DNA of 64,000 nt from Bdellovibrio bacteriovorus (GCF_002208115.1 NZ_CP020946.1:1922001-1986000); one strand, 5' to 3'. Positions 42,644 through 52,220 are shown, counted from the stretch's first letter. A program made the numbers and translations. Notes: generated by a model from the sequence alone, not told the origin.

Positions 42644-43369
42644 TTACTTCAGGATTTTTCTCATCTTGCGAACGGAGTCTTCCATGCCATGCTCTAGCGC
42701 ATAACACACCAGAGAATGTCCAATATTCACTTCCTGAAGATACGGCAACTTATTGATAAGCTTGGAGTGCTCGTAATCAAGCCCGTGACCTGCGTGAACA
42801 TTCAGCCCCAGATAGTGCGCCCATTCAGCCGCCTCACAAAGACGCTTCCATTCAGCCGCCTTGCGCGCGCCTTTTAACATAACCCATTTACCCGTGTGGA
42901 ATTCAACCGCATCCGCACCGATTTCATAGGACGCTTCAACCTGCTCAATGGAAGGCTCAATAAACATCGAGATCTCAATACCGATGCGCTGAAGCTTTTC
43001 AACCATCGGGAACATTTTCTTAAAGCCTTTCTTTACGTCCAGACCGCCTTCAGTTGTCAGCTCGGCACGCTTTTCCGGAACGAAGCACACCCAGTCAGGA
43101 CGATACTTTTTGGCGTAAGTCACCATCTGAGAGGTCGCCGCCATCTCCAGATTCAGCGGCACGGAGCAATGCTTGGAAAGCACTTTAAGATCTTCCAATT
43201 GAATATGACGGCGGTCTTCACGAAGATGAATCGTGATTTGTTCTGCGCCACCTTTGACGGACTTTTTCACCATATCCAGCAGATTAGGATAAGCCGTTGT
43301 CCCGCCACGCACCTGACGAAGTGTCGCCACGTGGTCCACATTTACACCCAAACGAATTTTATGTTTCAT
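42644..43369 (-). CDS. pdxJ: Pyridoxine 5'-phosphate synthase
   Basis: A 241-residue TIM-barrel enzyme that condenses 3-amino-2-oxopropyl phosphate with deoxyxylulose 5-phosphate to form pyridoxine 5'-phosphate. Landmarks are LGVNVDHVATLRQVRGG at the N-terminus, ITIHLREDRRHIQ, and LNVHAGHGLDYEH. It sits between glmM (36-base gap) and tsaE (1 base). PLP feeds, among others, the cysteine desulfurase of this window. Confidence 0.96.
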   Translation of the reverse strand: MKHKIRLGVNVDHVATLRQVRGGTTAYPNLLDMVKKSVKGGAEQITIHLREDRRHIQLEDLKVLSKHCSVPLNLEMAATSQMVTYAKKYRPDWVCFVPEKRAELTTEGGLDVKKGFKKMFPMVEKLQRIGIEISMFIEPSIEQVEASYEIGADAVEFHTGKWVMLKGARKAAEWKRLCEAAEWAHYLGLNVHAGHGLDYEHSKLINKLPYLQEVNIGHSLVCYALEHGMEDSVRKMRKILK

Positions 43370-43405
43370 AGATTTTAGGACGACAGAATGTCGCCCCCCT
43401 TTTAA

Positions 43406-44803
43406 TTAAGACAGTTCTTTTTCCAGGAAAGAGGCGATCTCTTCGGCAAACTGAGTGATCTGAGCTTTCTCAGTCCCCTCAACCAGCACACGAATCACCG
43501 GCTCCGTACCAGAGAAACGAACAAAGACACGGCCATTGCCAGCCAGTTTCTTTTCAATACTGCGAATCATCTCATTGTATCCTGGAAGCTCAGAAAGCTC
43601 GGCACGGCGTTTTACGCGGCAGTTGATCAGGATCTGCGGCACGTCCTCAAATACATGGTTCAGATCGCTCATTTTCTTGCCGGTTTGTTTCATCACCGCC
43701 AGCACACTCAAAGCCGCGATACAGCCATCACCCGTTGTGGTGTGATCCAGGAAGATGATGTGGCCGGACTGTTCGCCGCCGAGGTTGTAACCGTTTTTAC
43801 GCATCTCTTCGACAACGTACTTGTCGCCGACGCCGGTTTTAACAAGCTTGATGCCTGCTTCATTCATGCGCTTTTCAAGACCGAAGTTCGACATCTGAGT
43901 TGCCACCAGAGTGTCACCCTTCAACAAGCCACGCTCTTTCATGTGCAGCGCACAGATCGCCAAAATGCGGTCTCCGTTTACGATCTCGCCTTTTTCATCA
44001 ACCATGATCACACGGTCCGCATCTCCATCCAGACTGATACCCACATCCGCACGATAGTGCAAAACGGATTCAGCCAGTTTCTGTGGATACAAAGCGCCGA
44101 CCTTGTCATTGATGTTTGTGCCGTTGGGATCATCACCCAACTGAATAACTTCCGCACCCAGCTCCTGGAAGATGGACGGAGCAACCTTATAAGACGCCCC
44201 GTTCGCTGTATCCAGAACGATACGCATGCCATCCAGAGTGTATTCCAGCGGGAAAGTGCCTTTCACGTAAACGATGTAACGACCTTGGGAGTCCTCGATA
44301 CGACGGGTGCGACCGATTTCTTTGCTTGGCGGAAGAAGTGGCGTCAGGTCTTCTTCAAGCACCAGACGCTCGATTTCACGCTCCATCTCTTCCGAGATTT
44401 TGAAACCATCAGAACCAAACACTTTGATCCCGTTGTCATGGAAGGGATTATGGGAAGCGGAGATCACGATACCGGCCGCAGCACGCATGGTGCGAGTCAG
44501 GTAACCAATCCCCGGCGTTGGCAGTGGTCCCACCAACTGCACAAATACGCCCATGGAATTTAAGCCCGAAGCCAAAGCCTGCTCGATCATGTAACCGGAC
44601 AGACGCGTGTCTTTTCCGATAACCACTTTGCGCACGCTGGAGGATTTTTCTTCAGCTTCTTTGCGCAGAAGATAACCGATGGCCTGACCAATCTTTACCA
44701 CCATATCGGGAGTCATCGGATACTGATTCGCGGTCCCGCGAATACCATCAGTTCCAAACAGTCTTGTTTTCTTTTCCACTTTATCGGCTTTCTTGTTCGT
44801 CAC
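43406..44803 (-). CDS. glmM: Phosphoglucosamine mutase
   Basis: A 465-residue enzyme that converts glucosamine-6-phosphate to glucosamine-1-phosphate for UDP-GlcNAc, peptidoglycan and LPS. RLFGTDGIRGTAN at the N-terminus, catalytic Ser in 'GIVISASHNPFHDNG', metal loop DGDADR, and a late RFSGTEPVIRV phosphate loop. The start is GTG at 44803, overlapping cdaR by 23 bases. The cdaA-cdaR-glmM order is the conserved c-di-AMP locus, in which GlmM can restrain CdaA in other bacteria. Confidence 0.96.
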   Translation of the reverse strand: MTNKKADKVEKKTRLFGTDGIRGTANQYPMTPDMVVKIGQAIGYLLRKEAEEKSSSVRKVVIGKDTRLSGYMIEQALASGLNSMGVFVQLVGPLPTPGIGYLTRTMRAAAGIVISASHNPFHDNGIKVFGSDGFKISEEMEREIERLVLEEDLTPLLPPSKEIGRTRRIEDSQGRYIVYVKGTFPLEYTLDGMRIVLDTANGASYKVAPSIFQELGAEVIQLGDDPNGTNINDKVGALYPQKLAESVLHYRADVGISLDGDADRVIMVDEKGEIVNGDRILAICALHMKERGLLKGDTLVATQMSNFGLEKRMNEAGIKLVKTGVGDKYVVEEMRKNGYNLGGEQSGHIIFLDHTTTGDGCIAALSVLAVMKQTGKKMSDLNHVFEDVPQILINCRVKRRAELSELPGYNEMIRSIEKKLAGNGRVFVRFSGTEPVIRVLVEGTEKAQITQFAEEIASFLEKELS

Positions 44804-45203
44804 GGGGCTTTTCCTTTATCTGCAACACTTCAGCTTGAATTTGATTGGGGCGAACACCCAGAATTCGCACACCCAGCGGGACTTCAATCTTGCTGAGCGG
44901 GATGTCCACATTCACCACGCCCTCGCCTCTTTGCGAGATGTCCAGCGTGATACTTTGAGCCAGTGAGCTTTCCAGGAACTTCTTCAATGAAGAACGGGGA
45001 CCTGAAACCTTCACCTTGATATGATCCGTCGTCTGAGCCACCACATGGGTGCCCGGCGCCGTGATCAGCTCAATATCAATGTTTTTACTTAGAACAAAAT
45101 CGCGGCGACCCAAAATGGTCAGCCACAGAATCAACGAAATAAACAACGCCACCACTTTGTAGCTGAAGTTTTCGGTGATGACATTCGACCAACGACGTCT
45201 CAT
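44781..45203 (-). CDS. cdaR: CdaR/YbbR-like regulator with a single YbbR domain
   Basis: A 140-residue protein with one N-terminal membrane helix (about 15-33, VVALFISLILWLTIL) and a single extracytoplasmic YbbR domain. Firmicute CdaR proteins have three to four YbbR repeats, so this is a minimal version. The partner CdaA is encoded directly upstream with a one-base overlap (TAATG), and glmM overlaps downstream. Confidence 0.88.
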   Translation of the reverse strand: MRRRWSNVITENFSYKVVALFISLILWLTILGRRDFVLSKNIDIELITAPGTHVVAQTTDHIKVKVSGPRSSLKKFLESSLAQSITLDISQRGEGVVNVDIPLSKIEVPLGVRILGVRPNQIQAEVLQIKEKPRDEQESR

Positions 45204-46012
45204 TAGACCTCCCCTTGCTGGGAGAAGGCTTTGTACTTAAGACCGAAGGTTTCATAAAGAGCCTTGCGGATATCACCCAGTTCCACGTTAGGACTCAAGT
45301 GACCCCCTTGAACGATACCAATGGATTTATTTTCTTCCGAAACGACAAACACCAAAGCGTCAGTTTCTTCCGTCAAACCGATAGCGGCACGGTGACGCGT
45401 GCCCAGGTTCTTGTCCAGGGCCGGGTTTTTACTGAGCGGCAGGAAGCAGCCGGCAGAATGAATCTTGCCGTTACGGATCAACACCGCCCCGTCATGCATC
45501 GGGCTTTCCGGATGGAAGATGGAGGCCAGCAATTCCGCAGAGACTTTGGAATCCATCTCCGTTCCGAACTCAATGTGATAGTCGATGACGATTTCACGCT
45601 CCACCACCACCAAAGCGCCGAAGCCTTTTTGGGCGGTCAGAATAATACCCTTGGCGATTTCTTCAATCACCTGGGTTTCCTGGATTGTGGAGGCATCACT
45701 GAAGAACGGATTGCTGCCGATATGAGCCAGCGCGCGACGAATCTCGCCCTGGAACAGGACAACCACGATCACAAACAGATTGGAGAAGAACTTTTCAAGA
45801 ATCCAGTTAAAGGTGAAGAGCTCCAGCCAGATACTCAGGATGTACCCGATCGCCAGGACCCCGAGGCCGGAAAGCATTTGAATCGTCCCGGTTCGTTTGA
45901 TCAGAACCAGAATGCGATAAACAACCATCCAAACCAGGAGCATGTCGATAGCATCCTGCACCCGCAAGTGCTGGACGATAAACACGAGGTTGTCGACAAA
46001 CTGCTGCAACAT
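45203..46012 (-). CDS. cdaA: Diadenylate cyclase CdaA
   Basis: A 269-residue membrane-anchored enzyme that makes c-di-AMP from two ATP. Three N-terminal transmembrane helices (about 24-95) precede the DAC domain with DGA (174-176) and RHR (206-208) motifs, both intact. ATG 46012 is preferred over a TTG one codon upstream; AAAGG precedes it. It leads the cdaA-cdaR-glmM-pdxJ-tsaE run. c-di-AMP is uncommon in classical Proteobacteria but known in delta-type lineages. Confidence 0.95.
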   Translation of the reverse strand: MLQQFVDNLVFIVQHLRVQDAIDMLLVWMVVYRILVLIKRTGTIQMLSGLGVLAIGYILSIWLELFTFNWILEKFFSNLFVIVVVLFQGEIRRALAHIGSNPFFSDASTIQETQVIEEIAKGIILTAQKGFGALVVVEREIVIDYHIEFGTEMDSKVSAELLASIFHPESPMHDGAVLIRNGKIHSAGCFLPLSKNPALDKNLGTRHRAAIGLTEETDALVFVVSEENKSIGIVQGGHLSPNVELGDIRKALYETFGLKYKAFSQQGEV

Positions 46013-46039
46013 CAAGATGCCTTTGTAAAATTGTTGTCG

Positions 46040-46072
46040 TCAAAAAGGCTCTGCCGACGGAGTGTCGGCAGA
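46040..46072 (-). terminator. Terminator downstream of ftsH
   Basis: Nine-base perfect stem TCTGCCGAC/GTCGGCAGA with a 5-base loop (46050-46072), followed on the minus strand by GCCTTTTTG. Confidence 0.85.
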
Positions 46073-46088
46073 TAGGGTTTCAGAATTT

Positions 46089-48026
46089 TTAGATCGTCAC
46101 CGGGCCGGTGTTGCCCACCGGATCTCCAGATCCTTTCTTTTCCGCCGCATTCATGATCGCTGCGTTGGTGTCCTTCTTGGTGTTGCGGTATTTTTCAATC
46201 TCCGCAACTGCCGCGCCGTTCACCAGCATGTCGACTTCATGACCGTCGATGGTTTCGTATTCCAGCAACGCTTGAGTCAGACGCTCCAGAGCATCCTGAT
46301 GGTCACGAAGAATCTGGATGGAAACTTCGTAGCCGTGCTTGATGATCTTTTCGACTTCAGTGTCGATCTCTTGCGCTTTTGCATCAGAGTACTCTTTGGA
46401 CTTGTTGCCGTAGTTCATACCCATGAACACCGGATTATCGCGCGTTTCATAAGCCAAAGGACCCAGTTTGCTCATACCCCATTCACACACCATGCGGCGG
46501 GCGATTTCCGTCGCACGCTCGATGTCGTTACCGGCACCGGTGGTGATGTCTTTGAAGATCAGCTCTTCTGCTGCACGACCGCCAAACAGGAAGGCGATCA
46601 TGTTTTCAGCTTTGGATTTGGACAGGGACACGCTTTCTTTTTCCGGCAAAGTCTGAGTCACACCCAGCGCCATACCACGAGGGATGATGGTCACTTTGTG
46701 GATCGGATCCAGGCCGGAAAGCTTTTTACCCACCAGCGTATGGCCCGCTTCATGGTAAGCCGTGACTTTCTTGTCTTCATCAGAAATCACCATGGAGCGT
46801 CTTTCCGCACCCATTGTGACTTTGTCTTTTGCTTTTTCAAAATCGTCCATTTCCAGATACTTCTTGTCAGAACGAGCCGCCACCAGGGCTGCCTCATTCA
46901 CCAGGTTCTCCAGATCCGCACCGGAGAAGCCCGGTGTGCCACGCGCGATTTTGGAAGCATCCACATCAGGACCCAGTGGAGTCTTGCGCATGTGAACCGC
47001 AAGAATTTGCTCACGGCCTTTAAGGTCCGGTTTATTCACGATCACACGACGGTCGAAACGACCCGGGCGAAGCAACGCAGGATCCAGAACATCCGGACGG
47101 TTGGTGGCAGCGATCATGATGACACCTTCAGAGGATTCAAAACCATCCATCTCGACCAGCAACTGATTCAGGGTTTGTTCACGTTCATCGTGACCACCAC
47201 CCATACCCGCGCCACGATGGCGACCGACAGCATCGATCTCGTCAATAAAGATCAGACATGGAGCATTCTTTTTACCTTGTTCGAACAAATCACGAACACG
47301 GCTGGCACCGACACCGACGAACATCTCGACGAAGTCAGAACCGGAGATTGTGAAGAATGGAACGCCCGCTTCACCCGCAACAGCGCGAGCCAGCAACGTC
47401 TTACCAGTACCTGGAGAACCCACCAGCAAAACCCCTTTAGGGATACGGCCGCCAAGTTTGGTGTATTTCTTAGGGTCTTTCAGGAAGCTCACGATCTCTT
47501 GCAGATCTTCTTTGGCTTCATCCACACCAGCGACCTCTTTGAAGGTCACGCGGTTTTTATGCTCCGTCAAAAGACGCGCACGGGATTTACCGAAGGACAT
47601 GGCTTTACCGCCACCGACCTGGATCTGGCGCATGATGAACAGGAACATCGCCACAATCAGAATCAAAGGCAGCCAGTTCACAATCAAGGACTGGAAGAAG
47701 CCGCCATTGTCAGCACGCTCATAGTTTGGCGTGATGCCGTGTTGTTGCAGGAATTTATAGCCCTCATCCTGGGTGTTCCCAATGATGGCAAAGTGGGTGC
47801 CGTTGTATTTCTTTTCAAACTCCGGCTTCATTTCACCAACGACTTCGCTGGTGTCCTGACGGAAGGTGACAGTCGCCACCTCACCGGCCTTTACGGCTTC
47901 AGTGAATTTGGAGAAATTAAAGTCAGCAATCGCTTTTTGATGCTTGCTCTCATAGGCTTGAAATAGAAACACAGCCATGATGATCAGGAAGAACCATAGA
48001 GCCAGCGTTTTCTGGGTTGATCGCAT
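46089..48026 (-). CDS. ftsH: ATP-dependent zinc metalloprotease FtsH
   Basis: A 645-residue membrane AAA+ protease that degrades membrane and soluble regulators. Transmembrane helices at about 8-24 and 114-132 enclose a periplasmic domain. Walker A GSPGTGKT is at 203-210, the second region of homology '[19 protein letters not shown]' at 307-325, and zinc motif HEAGH at 425-429. The Ala-rich C-terminus is usual. tilS and ftsH are neighbours in many bacteria, here separated by 96 bases with a hairpin between. Confidence 0.97.
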   Translation of the reverse strand: MRSTQKTLALWFFLIIMAVFLFQAYESKHQKAIADFNFSKFTEAVKAGEVATVTFRQDTSEVVGEMKPEFEKKYNGTHFAIIGNTQDEGYKFLQQHGITPNYERADNGGFFQSLIVNWLPLILIVAMFLFIMRQIQVGGGKAMSFGKSRARLLTEHKNRVTFKEVAGVDEAKEDLQEIVSFLKDPKKYTKLGGRIPKGVLLVGSPGTGKTLLARAVAGEAGVPFFTISGSDFVEMFVGVGASRVRDLFEQGKKNAPCLIFIDEIDAVGRHRGAGMGGGHDEREQTLNQLLVEMDGFESSEGVIMIAATNRPDVLDPALLRPGRFDRRVIVNKPDLKGREQILAVHMRKTPLGPDVDASKIARGTPGFSGADLENLVNEAALVAARSDKKYLEMDDFEKAKDKVTMGAERRSMVISDEDKKVTAYHEAGHTLVGKKLSGLDPIHKVTIIPRGMALGVTQTLPEKESVSLSKSKAENMIAFLFGGRAAEELIFKDITTGAGNDIERATEIARRMVCEWGMSKLGPLAYETRDNPVFMGMNYGNKSKEYSDAKAQEIDTEVEKIIKHGYEVSIQILRDHQDALERLTQALLEYETIDGHEVDMLVNGAAVAEIEKYRNTKKDTNAAIMNAAEKKGSGDPVGNTGPVTI

Positions 48027-48103
48027 TTCAGTTCCTTTCAGTCGAAGGTAATACCCCCAAAGGGTAGCATGAATGCCCTCTCAAAAAAAGAAACTTTAGA
48101 GTG

Positions 48104-48132
48104 AGAAACCAGTCCTCTCAAATCAGGACTGG
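48104..48132 (-). terminator. Hairpin terminator at the end of tilS
   Basis: Eight-base perfect stem CCAGTCCT/AGGACTGG (48109-48116 with 48125-48132), followed on the minus strand by TTTCTC. It overlaps the tilS stop codon; the short T tract makes it a weak terminator. Confidence 0.55.
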
Positions 48133-49073
48133 ACCTTGATTTGCTCTGCGTTAACTTCCCATTGGCACCCAGCGACTTTGAATGTGATCACTTTTTGCGA
48201 CTTGTCCAGGCGCTTTTGAATTTCTTCAAGGTGAGATTGCGAAAAATCTCGTTTCCCGAGAGAAAACAGGTACTGGGCCAACAATCTTTTTTGTTCAAAT
48301 GGACTCAATGTGAGGTAAAAAGACCGGCGCAGGCCCTGTGTCTTATAAGCCTCATTCTGCCCCAGAAGGTCTCCCCAGGGGCGATTTTCAATCTCCTGCG
48401 CAATGGTTTCCAGCGACCGGGCCAAGGCCGCAGTCGAGCCTCTGGAGCGCCTTTCAAGGGATTTTAGCCACTCTTCCCGCAGCCAATTGCGCAAAGGGTC
48501 CAGGCCCTTGTTTGTTGGGTCCTCGAAGCTTCGCAAGCGTTCTTCGCGCAGATATTTTTTAAGCTCTCTTTTGGAAATCTCTAAAAACGGCCGAAACAAA
48601 CCATCCCGCAAAATATGCATCGCCGCAAATCCCTGCGCTCCAGTGCCACGAATCAATCGGATCAATCTTGTCTCTAACAGGTCATCCCGATGGTGCCCCG
48701 TGGCCACTAGTTCGAACCCTTCTTCTTTCTTCAGACGGTCCAAGGCCTCATAACGCAGCTCGCGATATTCTGCCTCTGATTTAGCCATTTGCGAGGCGCG
48801 CAACGGATAAAAATCAATTTCAAGTTTCTTGCACAGCTTTTCGCAGAACTCCTGGGCTTCCTTGCGATACTCCTGGTTGGAGTCCTCCCCATGATGAAAA
48901 TAACAGGCCCCGAGCAGACTTTTTTTATGCACTTTCGTCAAACTGCGAAGCAGAGCCACCGAATCGGTTCCACCTGAAAGCGCCACCAGAATTTTTTTAT
49001 CCTGCAGTGAATGAAGTTTAATCAGCTTCCATACGTGGTGATCCAGATCCTGCTTGGCCTTTGACAGTTTCAC
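48123..49073 (-). CDS. tilS: tRNA(Ile)-lysidine synthetase
   Basis: A 316-residue PP-loop ATPase that converts C34 to lysidine in the AUA-reading tRNA-Ile. The ATP motif is ALSGGTDSVALL, and the second conserved region is 'ATGHHRDDLLETRLIRLIRGTG'. GTG 49073 is chosen because GGGGAG lies five bases upstream; a TTG at 49088 would overlap the preceding gene and lacks a ribosome-binding site. The length is like the short Aquifex form rather than the 430-residue E. coli enzyme. It starts 1 base after the aldehyde dehydrogenase stop. Confidence 0.93.
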   Translation of the reverse strand: MKLSKAKQDLDHHVWKLIKLHSLQDKKILVALSGGTDSVALLRSLTKVHKKSLLGACYFHHGEDSNQEYRKEAQEFCEKLCKKLEIDFYPLRASQMAKSEAEYRELRYEALDRLKKEEGFELVATGHHRDDLLETRLIRLIRGTGAQGFAAMHILRDGLFRPFLEISKRELKKYLREERLRSFEDPTNKGLDPLRNWLREEWLKSLERRSRGSTAALARSLETIAQEIENRPWGDLLGQNEAYKTQGLRRSFYLTLSPFEQKRLLAQYLFSLGKRDFSQSHLEEIQKRLDKSQKVITFKVAGCQWEVNAEQIKVQS

Positions 49074-49074
49074 T

Positions 49075-50424
49075 TTACTCCCCTGCAACCGCGACGGTCT
49101 TGATATTCACAAACTCCATGATTCCAAAATGGCCCAATTCACGACCATAGCCGGATTCTTTGATCCCTCCGAACGGGATTCTGGGGTCTGACTTCACATA
49201 ATCATTCACTACGACAAAACCGGCCTGCAACTCTTTTTCAATCAGCTCTTTGCCCTTTTTCACGTCCCGAGTAAAGACTCCACCACCCAAGCCGTACGGC
49301 GAAGAGTTCGCCACCGCCAGGGCCTCTTCGGTGCTTTTCACAATGAACACCGAGGCCACCGGACCAAATATTTCCTCTCGATGAACCTCGGGATGATCTT
49401 TTTCAAAGACCACCACCGTCGCCGGATAAAACGCCCCCGCCCCTTGCGGAGCCGAACCACCCAGGACCACTTTGCCGCCCCATTTTTTCAATTTTTCCAC
49501 CTGATCCACGATGGTTTTTTGAAACTTCACCGAAGCCAAAGGCGCCAACTCAGCCTCTTTCATTTCTTTGGTAAAGTGATGGATAAAGTCTTTGGCGACT
49601 TTTTCATTCACGATAAATCTTTTCCCCGCAACGCAGCTTTGCCCGCAGTTCACCAGACGCACCTTCGCGCACGCCTTGGCGGCGGCTTCCACGTCGGCAT
49701 CTTCCAAAACCAGATAAGCGTCACTGCCCCCAAGCTCCAGAACGATTTTCTTCAGGTTCTTGGCCGCTTCCGTTGCGACCGATCTGCCACCCTGACTGCT
49801 TCCGGTGAAGGTCACCCCGTGCACTGCGGGATGGGCAATCACCTGGGCTGCGACTTCGTGATTGACCTGAATGTTGCGTAAAAGTTTATAGTCCGAAGTC
49901 AGATCGTTAAAAATTTTCCCAATCAGCTCTGACGTGCCTGCTGTTAAATCTGCATGCTTGAGCAAAATCACGTTCCCCGCCATCAATGCCGGAGCCGCAA
50001 AGCGGATCACCTGCCACAGGGGGAAATTCCACGGCATCACGCTGAAGACGACACCCACCGGCTGAAAGCTGACTTCGGCATGTTTATACGGGGAAGAAGC
50101 GGCCACCTGATTTTTCAGCATGGTTTCAGCTTCCTTGGCGTAGTGCTCACACGTGACGGCGCATTTTTCAACTTCGGCTTTGCCTTCGGCGATAAGCTTA
50201 CCCATCTCCTGATTCATCATCTGCGCCAGTTCCGATTTATGCGTGCGCAGGGCCTGAGCAAGTTGCAGCAAAACTTCGGAGCGCTCCTTGAAAGATACTT
50301 TGCGCCAGATTTGAAAGTCCTTGGCGGCTTGTTCGATATTTTTTTCTGTATCGGACCAGGAAAGGTGATTGTAGGATTTAAGAACATCGCCGGTGGCGGG
50401 ATTCACGGTTTGAAAAGCACTCAT
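49075..50424 (-). CDS. NAD(P)-dependent aldehyde dehydrogenase (succinate-semialdehyde type)
   Basis: A 449-residue ALDH superfamily enzyme. Catalytic Cys lies in NCGQSCVAGKRFIV, general-base Glu in VLELGGSDAYLVLEDAD, and the cofactor loop in TGSSQGGRSVA. The sequence starts FQTVNPATGDVLKSY, as in the YneI/succinate-semialdehyde group. Substrate is not provable from sequence. It precedes tilS by one base, an arrangement that likely reflects shared transcription rather than function. Confidence 0.92.
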   Translation of the reverse strand: MSAFQTVNPATGDVLKSYNHLSWSDTEKNIEQAAKDFQIWRKVSFKERSEVLLQLAQALRTHKSELAQMMNQEMGKLIAEGKAEVEKCAVTCEHYAKEAETMLKNQVAASSPYKHAEVSFQPVGVVFSVMPWNFPLWQVIRFAAPALMAGNVILLKHADLTAGTSELIGKIFNDLTSDYKLLRNIQVNHEVAAQVIAHPAVHGVTFTGSSQGGRSVATEAAKNLKKIVLELGGSDAYLVLEDADVEAAAKACAKVRLVNCGQSCVAGKRFIVNEKVAKDFIHHFTKEMKEAELAPLASVKFQKTIVDQVEKLKKWGGKVVLGGSAPQGAGAFYPATVVVFEKDHPEVHREEIFGPVASVFIVKSTEEALAVANSSPYGLGGGVFTRDVKKGKELIEKELQAGFVVVNDYVKSDPRIPFGGIKESGYGRELGHFGIMEFVNIKTVAVAGE

Positions 50425-50496
50425 GACAACCTCCGAAAACTCAAGGCTGCCACAAGAATGAGGGATGCGCCTCTCTCAGCGCATCAAAGACACAAA

Positions 50497-50727
50497 CTAC
50501 AAAGTCAGAAAGACCTGCTGGAAGGACACCACAAGGCCCCCTAAGAAAGCCATGGTCATCGTGCCCCAGGCGACAGATTTGTAGAACTTGCCAAGTTGCA
50601 TAGCACCCCGGGCATAGGGCCTTTCTGATGCCAGCACAGGGATGGGCTTTACCATCGTGCGAATGAACTGGTGGCAGCACAGGCAGAATAAAACGACAGA
50701 GATCAGGCTTAGAATAAGTTGTTCCAT
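50497..50727 (-). CDS. Small two-helix membrane protein, unknown function
   Basis: A 76-residue protein with two predicted transmembrane helices (about 5-20 and 53-73) and a short basic loop between. ATG 50727 is preferred; an earlier start would add ten residues crossing the upstream palindrome region. Upstream lie GTCTCAACTTGAGAC (50751-50765) and AGACTTAAGTCT (50766-50777), the first identical to the word before the gene at 6378. It lies between the aldehyde dehydrogenase gene and the Lys-rich protein gene on the same strand. No family recognised. Confidence 0.7.
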   Translation of the reverse strand: MEQLILSLISVVLFCLCCHQFIRTMVKPIPVLASERPYARGAMQLGKFYKSVAWGTMTMAFLGGLVVSFQQVFLTL

Positions 50728-50750
50728 GCTGAACTCTTCGGCAGAAGTCC

Positions 50751-50777
50751 GTCTCAACTTGAGACAGACTTAAGTCT
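50751..50777. promoter_or_regulatory. Paired palindromes, candidate operator (copy 2)
   Basis: GTCTCAACTTGAGAC (50751-50765) abuts AGACTTAAGTCT (50766-50777), both perfect, 24 bases upstream of the start at 50727. The first is identical to 6259-6273; the second resembles TGTCTTAAGACA at 6329-6340. Confidence 0.55.
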
Positions 50778-50783
50778 TGTATT

Positions 50784-51161
50784 TTACGCTTTATCTTCGG
50801 ATTCGTCCTTGGATGAAGACGTATCCTTTTTGATGATGTCGATTTCCGCGGTGATTTTAAACTTGTGCGTTTCCGCGAACTTGGAGGCTTCCTTTACAAA
50901 GTCAATTTTCTGAATGATCCCGACGATCTCTTTGGTCACACGCTGCGTGACTTCGTCCTTGGATTTTTGTGCCCCTTGAATCAGCAGATTCAAAGCTTCT
51001 TTGGGAAGCTTTAATTCAGAGACGTAGGCACGCAGATTTTCTTCCGTCATAAACGCCGCACTGACGCCCGCGGTGAAAACCTTTTTTACCGTATCACCCA
51101 GAAGACCTTTCAGGTCCCCCGAGTTGTCCTTGTCGTCTTTTTTGCTTCCATCAGTTGCCAT
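50784..51161 (-). CDS. Lys/Asp-rich helical protein, unknown function
   Basis: A 125-residue cytoplasmic protein: a charged N-terminus (Lys/Asp/Ser), a central amphipathic helical segment (about 25-105) and an acidic Ser-rich tail. The helical core and charged ends give it a phasin-like look, but no motif proves this. It overlaps the START-domain gene upstream by 11 bases, so the two are translationally linked. Codon use is normal. Confidence 0.65.
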   Translation of the reverse strand: MATDGSKKDDKDNSGDLKGLLGDTVKKVFTAGVSAAFMTEENLRAYVSELKLPKEALNLLIQGAQKSKDEVTQRVTKEIVGIIQKIDFVKEASKFAETHKFKITAEIDIIKKDTSSSKDESEDKA

Positions 51162-51582
51162 AAAGTTGTTTCACTCGCTTGTGATAGCTGCTGATCATAT
51201 TCGGAAGATTCACACTGACCAGGGCATTGGCAATCGGACCCGGAACAAACATGCTGAAAGTGGCTTCAACAGTGTACGTCGCGCGGGTTTTGCCGGCTTC
51301 ATCTTCCAGCTTCCAGGAACCCACAGAGGTTTTAAACACATCGCCCGAGGCAAATTCCCAGGTAATGCTTTTCGGTGCGGACTCAGTCATCCACAAAGAG
51401 TACTTGAAACTTTTCACGACGGAAACATTGTATTCCACCAGTTTGCGATTGCCCTCGGTCTTAAGAACCGTGCACTTTTTCACTTCCGGCAGAAACTCAT
51501 GATACTTGTCGTAGTCAGAGATGATTTTGAAAAATTGTTCGACGCTGCAGTTGAAAACTTCTGTAGTGGATGCTTTTGCCAT
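51151..51582 (-). CDS. START-like (SRPBCC) protein, RatA/Coq10 type
   Basis: A 143-residue protein with the polyketide-cyclase/START fold. The opening 'FNCSVEQFFKIISDYDKYHEFLPEV' closely matches the RatA/COQ10 branch, whose members bind ubiquinone-like lipids or, in E. coli RatA, affect ribosome subunit joining. Which applies here is open. It overlaps the downstream helical protein gene by 11 bases. No signal peptide. Confidence 0.85.
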   Translation of the reverse strand: MAKASTTEVFNCSVEQFFKIISDYDKYHEFLPEVKKCTVLKTEGNRKLVEYNVSVVKSFKYSLWMTESAPKSITWEFASGDVFKTSVGSWKLEDEAGKTRATYTVEATFSMFVPGPIANALVSVNLPNMISSYHKRVKQLYGN

Positions 51583-51648
51583 AGGCCTTTAGTGTGTCGA
51601 TTTCAAAGCATCGAGTCAACAGCAGGCCTAGACCACAAAACGATTATG

Positions 51649-52134
51649 TTACATCACCCCTGTGCGTGCGTACCAATCTTCAACCCAGGAATGCCACTTG
51701 GACTCACCCTCGCCATCATCCACAATCAGTGAATCATGGCTGATCATTGTGCCGTTGGGCTTTTGCACCATGTGATAGTGCGCAATCCAGTCAATCTCGC
51801 CATCGACAGAGACACGGAACAACCATTGATCGATGGACCAGTTGCCGTCGGCATCAATCAGCCATTGCTCAGAAACACCCTCCAGATGCCCGGCGTGAAA
51901 ATTTCCATTTTCATCATAACCGCCCACGGCACTCAGATAATCCGCCTGACGAGCCCCTTCAGTCCCGATCGGCACGATACTGGACAAAGTCAGATAAATC
52001 CCAAACTGGGTTTCTGAAACCGTGCCGGTGTCTTTGATGATTTGATTTAGATTTTCCCACTGGGAGCCAGAGGCCAACGCCGCAGAACCCAACATCACTA
52101 TAGAAACGAAAATGGATGCGATCAGTTTTTTCAT
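51649..52134 (-). CDS. Secreted protein of unknown function
   Basis: A 161-residue protein with a signal peptide (residues 1-22, ending ALAS). The mature part is acidic with many Trp and Asp/Gly turns (DENGNFHAGH, DADGNWSIDQW, VDDGEGESKWHSW), suggesting a beta-rich domain. There are no Cys. It is monocistronic. No family recognised. Confidence 0.72.
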   Translation of the reverse strand: MKKLIASIFVSIVMLGSAALASGSQWENLNQIIKDTGTVSETQFGIYLTLSSIVPIGTEGARQADYLSAVGGYDENGNFHAGHLEGVSEQWLIDADGNWSIDQWLFRVSVDGEIDWIAHYHMVQKPNGTMISHDSLIVDDGEGESKWHSWVEDWYARTGVM

Positions 52135-52181
52135 GCTTTAAAGCATATCCAAAAACCAATCAGACTAAAGAACAAACACAG

Positions 52182-52220
52182 ATAACGCAGTGTGGGCCTA
52201 AAAAAGAACCGGGAACCTTT
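52182..52220. repeat. Possible degenerate relative of the RAYT-flanking repeat
   Basis: ATAACGCA (52182-52189) is followed 19 bases after its start by AAAAAGAACCGGGAACCTTTTT. The left RAYT repeat has ATAACGCA (21243-21250) 18 bases before AAAAGGTACCTGG. Similarity is short and could be chance. Confidence 0.3.

Noticed and set aside
44775-44790. GCCGATAAAG on the minus strand, resembling a FliA -10
   Set aside because: It lies within the first codons of glmM with no matching -35 at 11 bases; chance coding match.
46062-47966. A 634-codon open frame opposite ftsH
   Set aside because: Antisense shadow of ftsH with no ribosome-binding site or recognisable domain.
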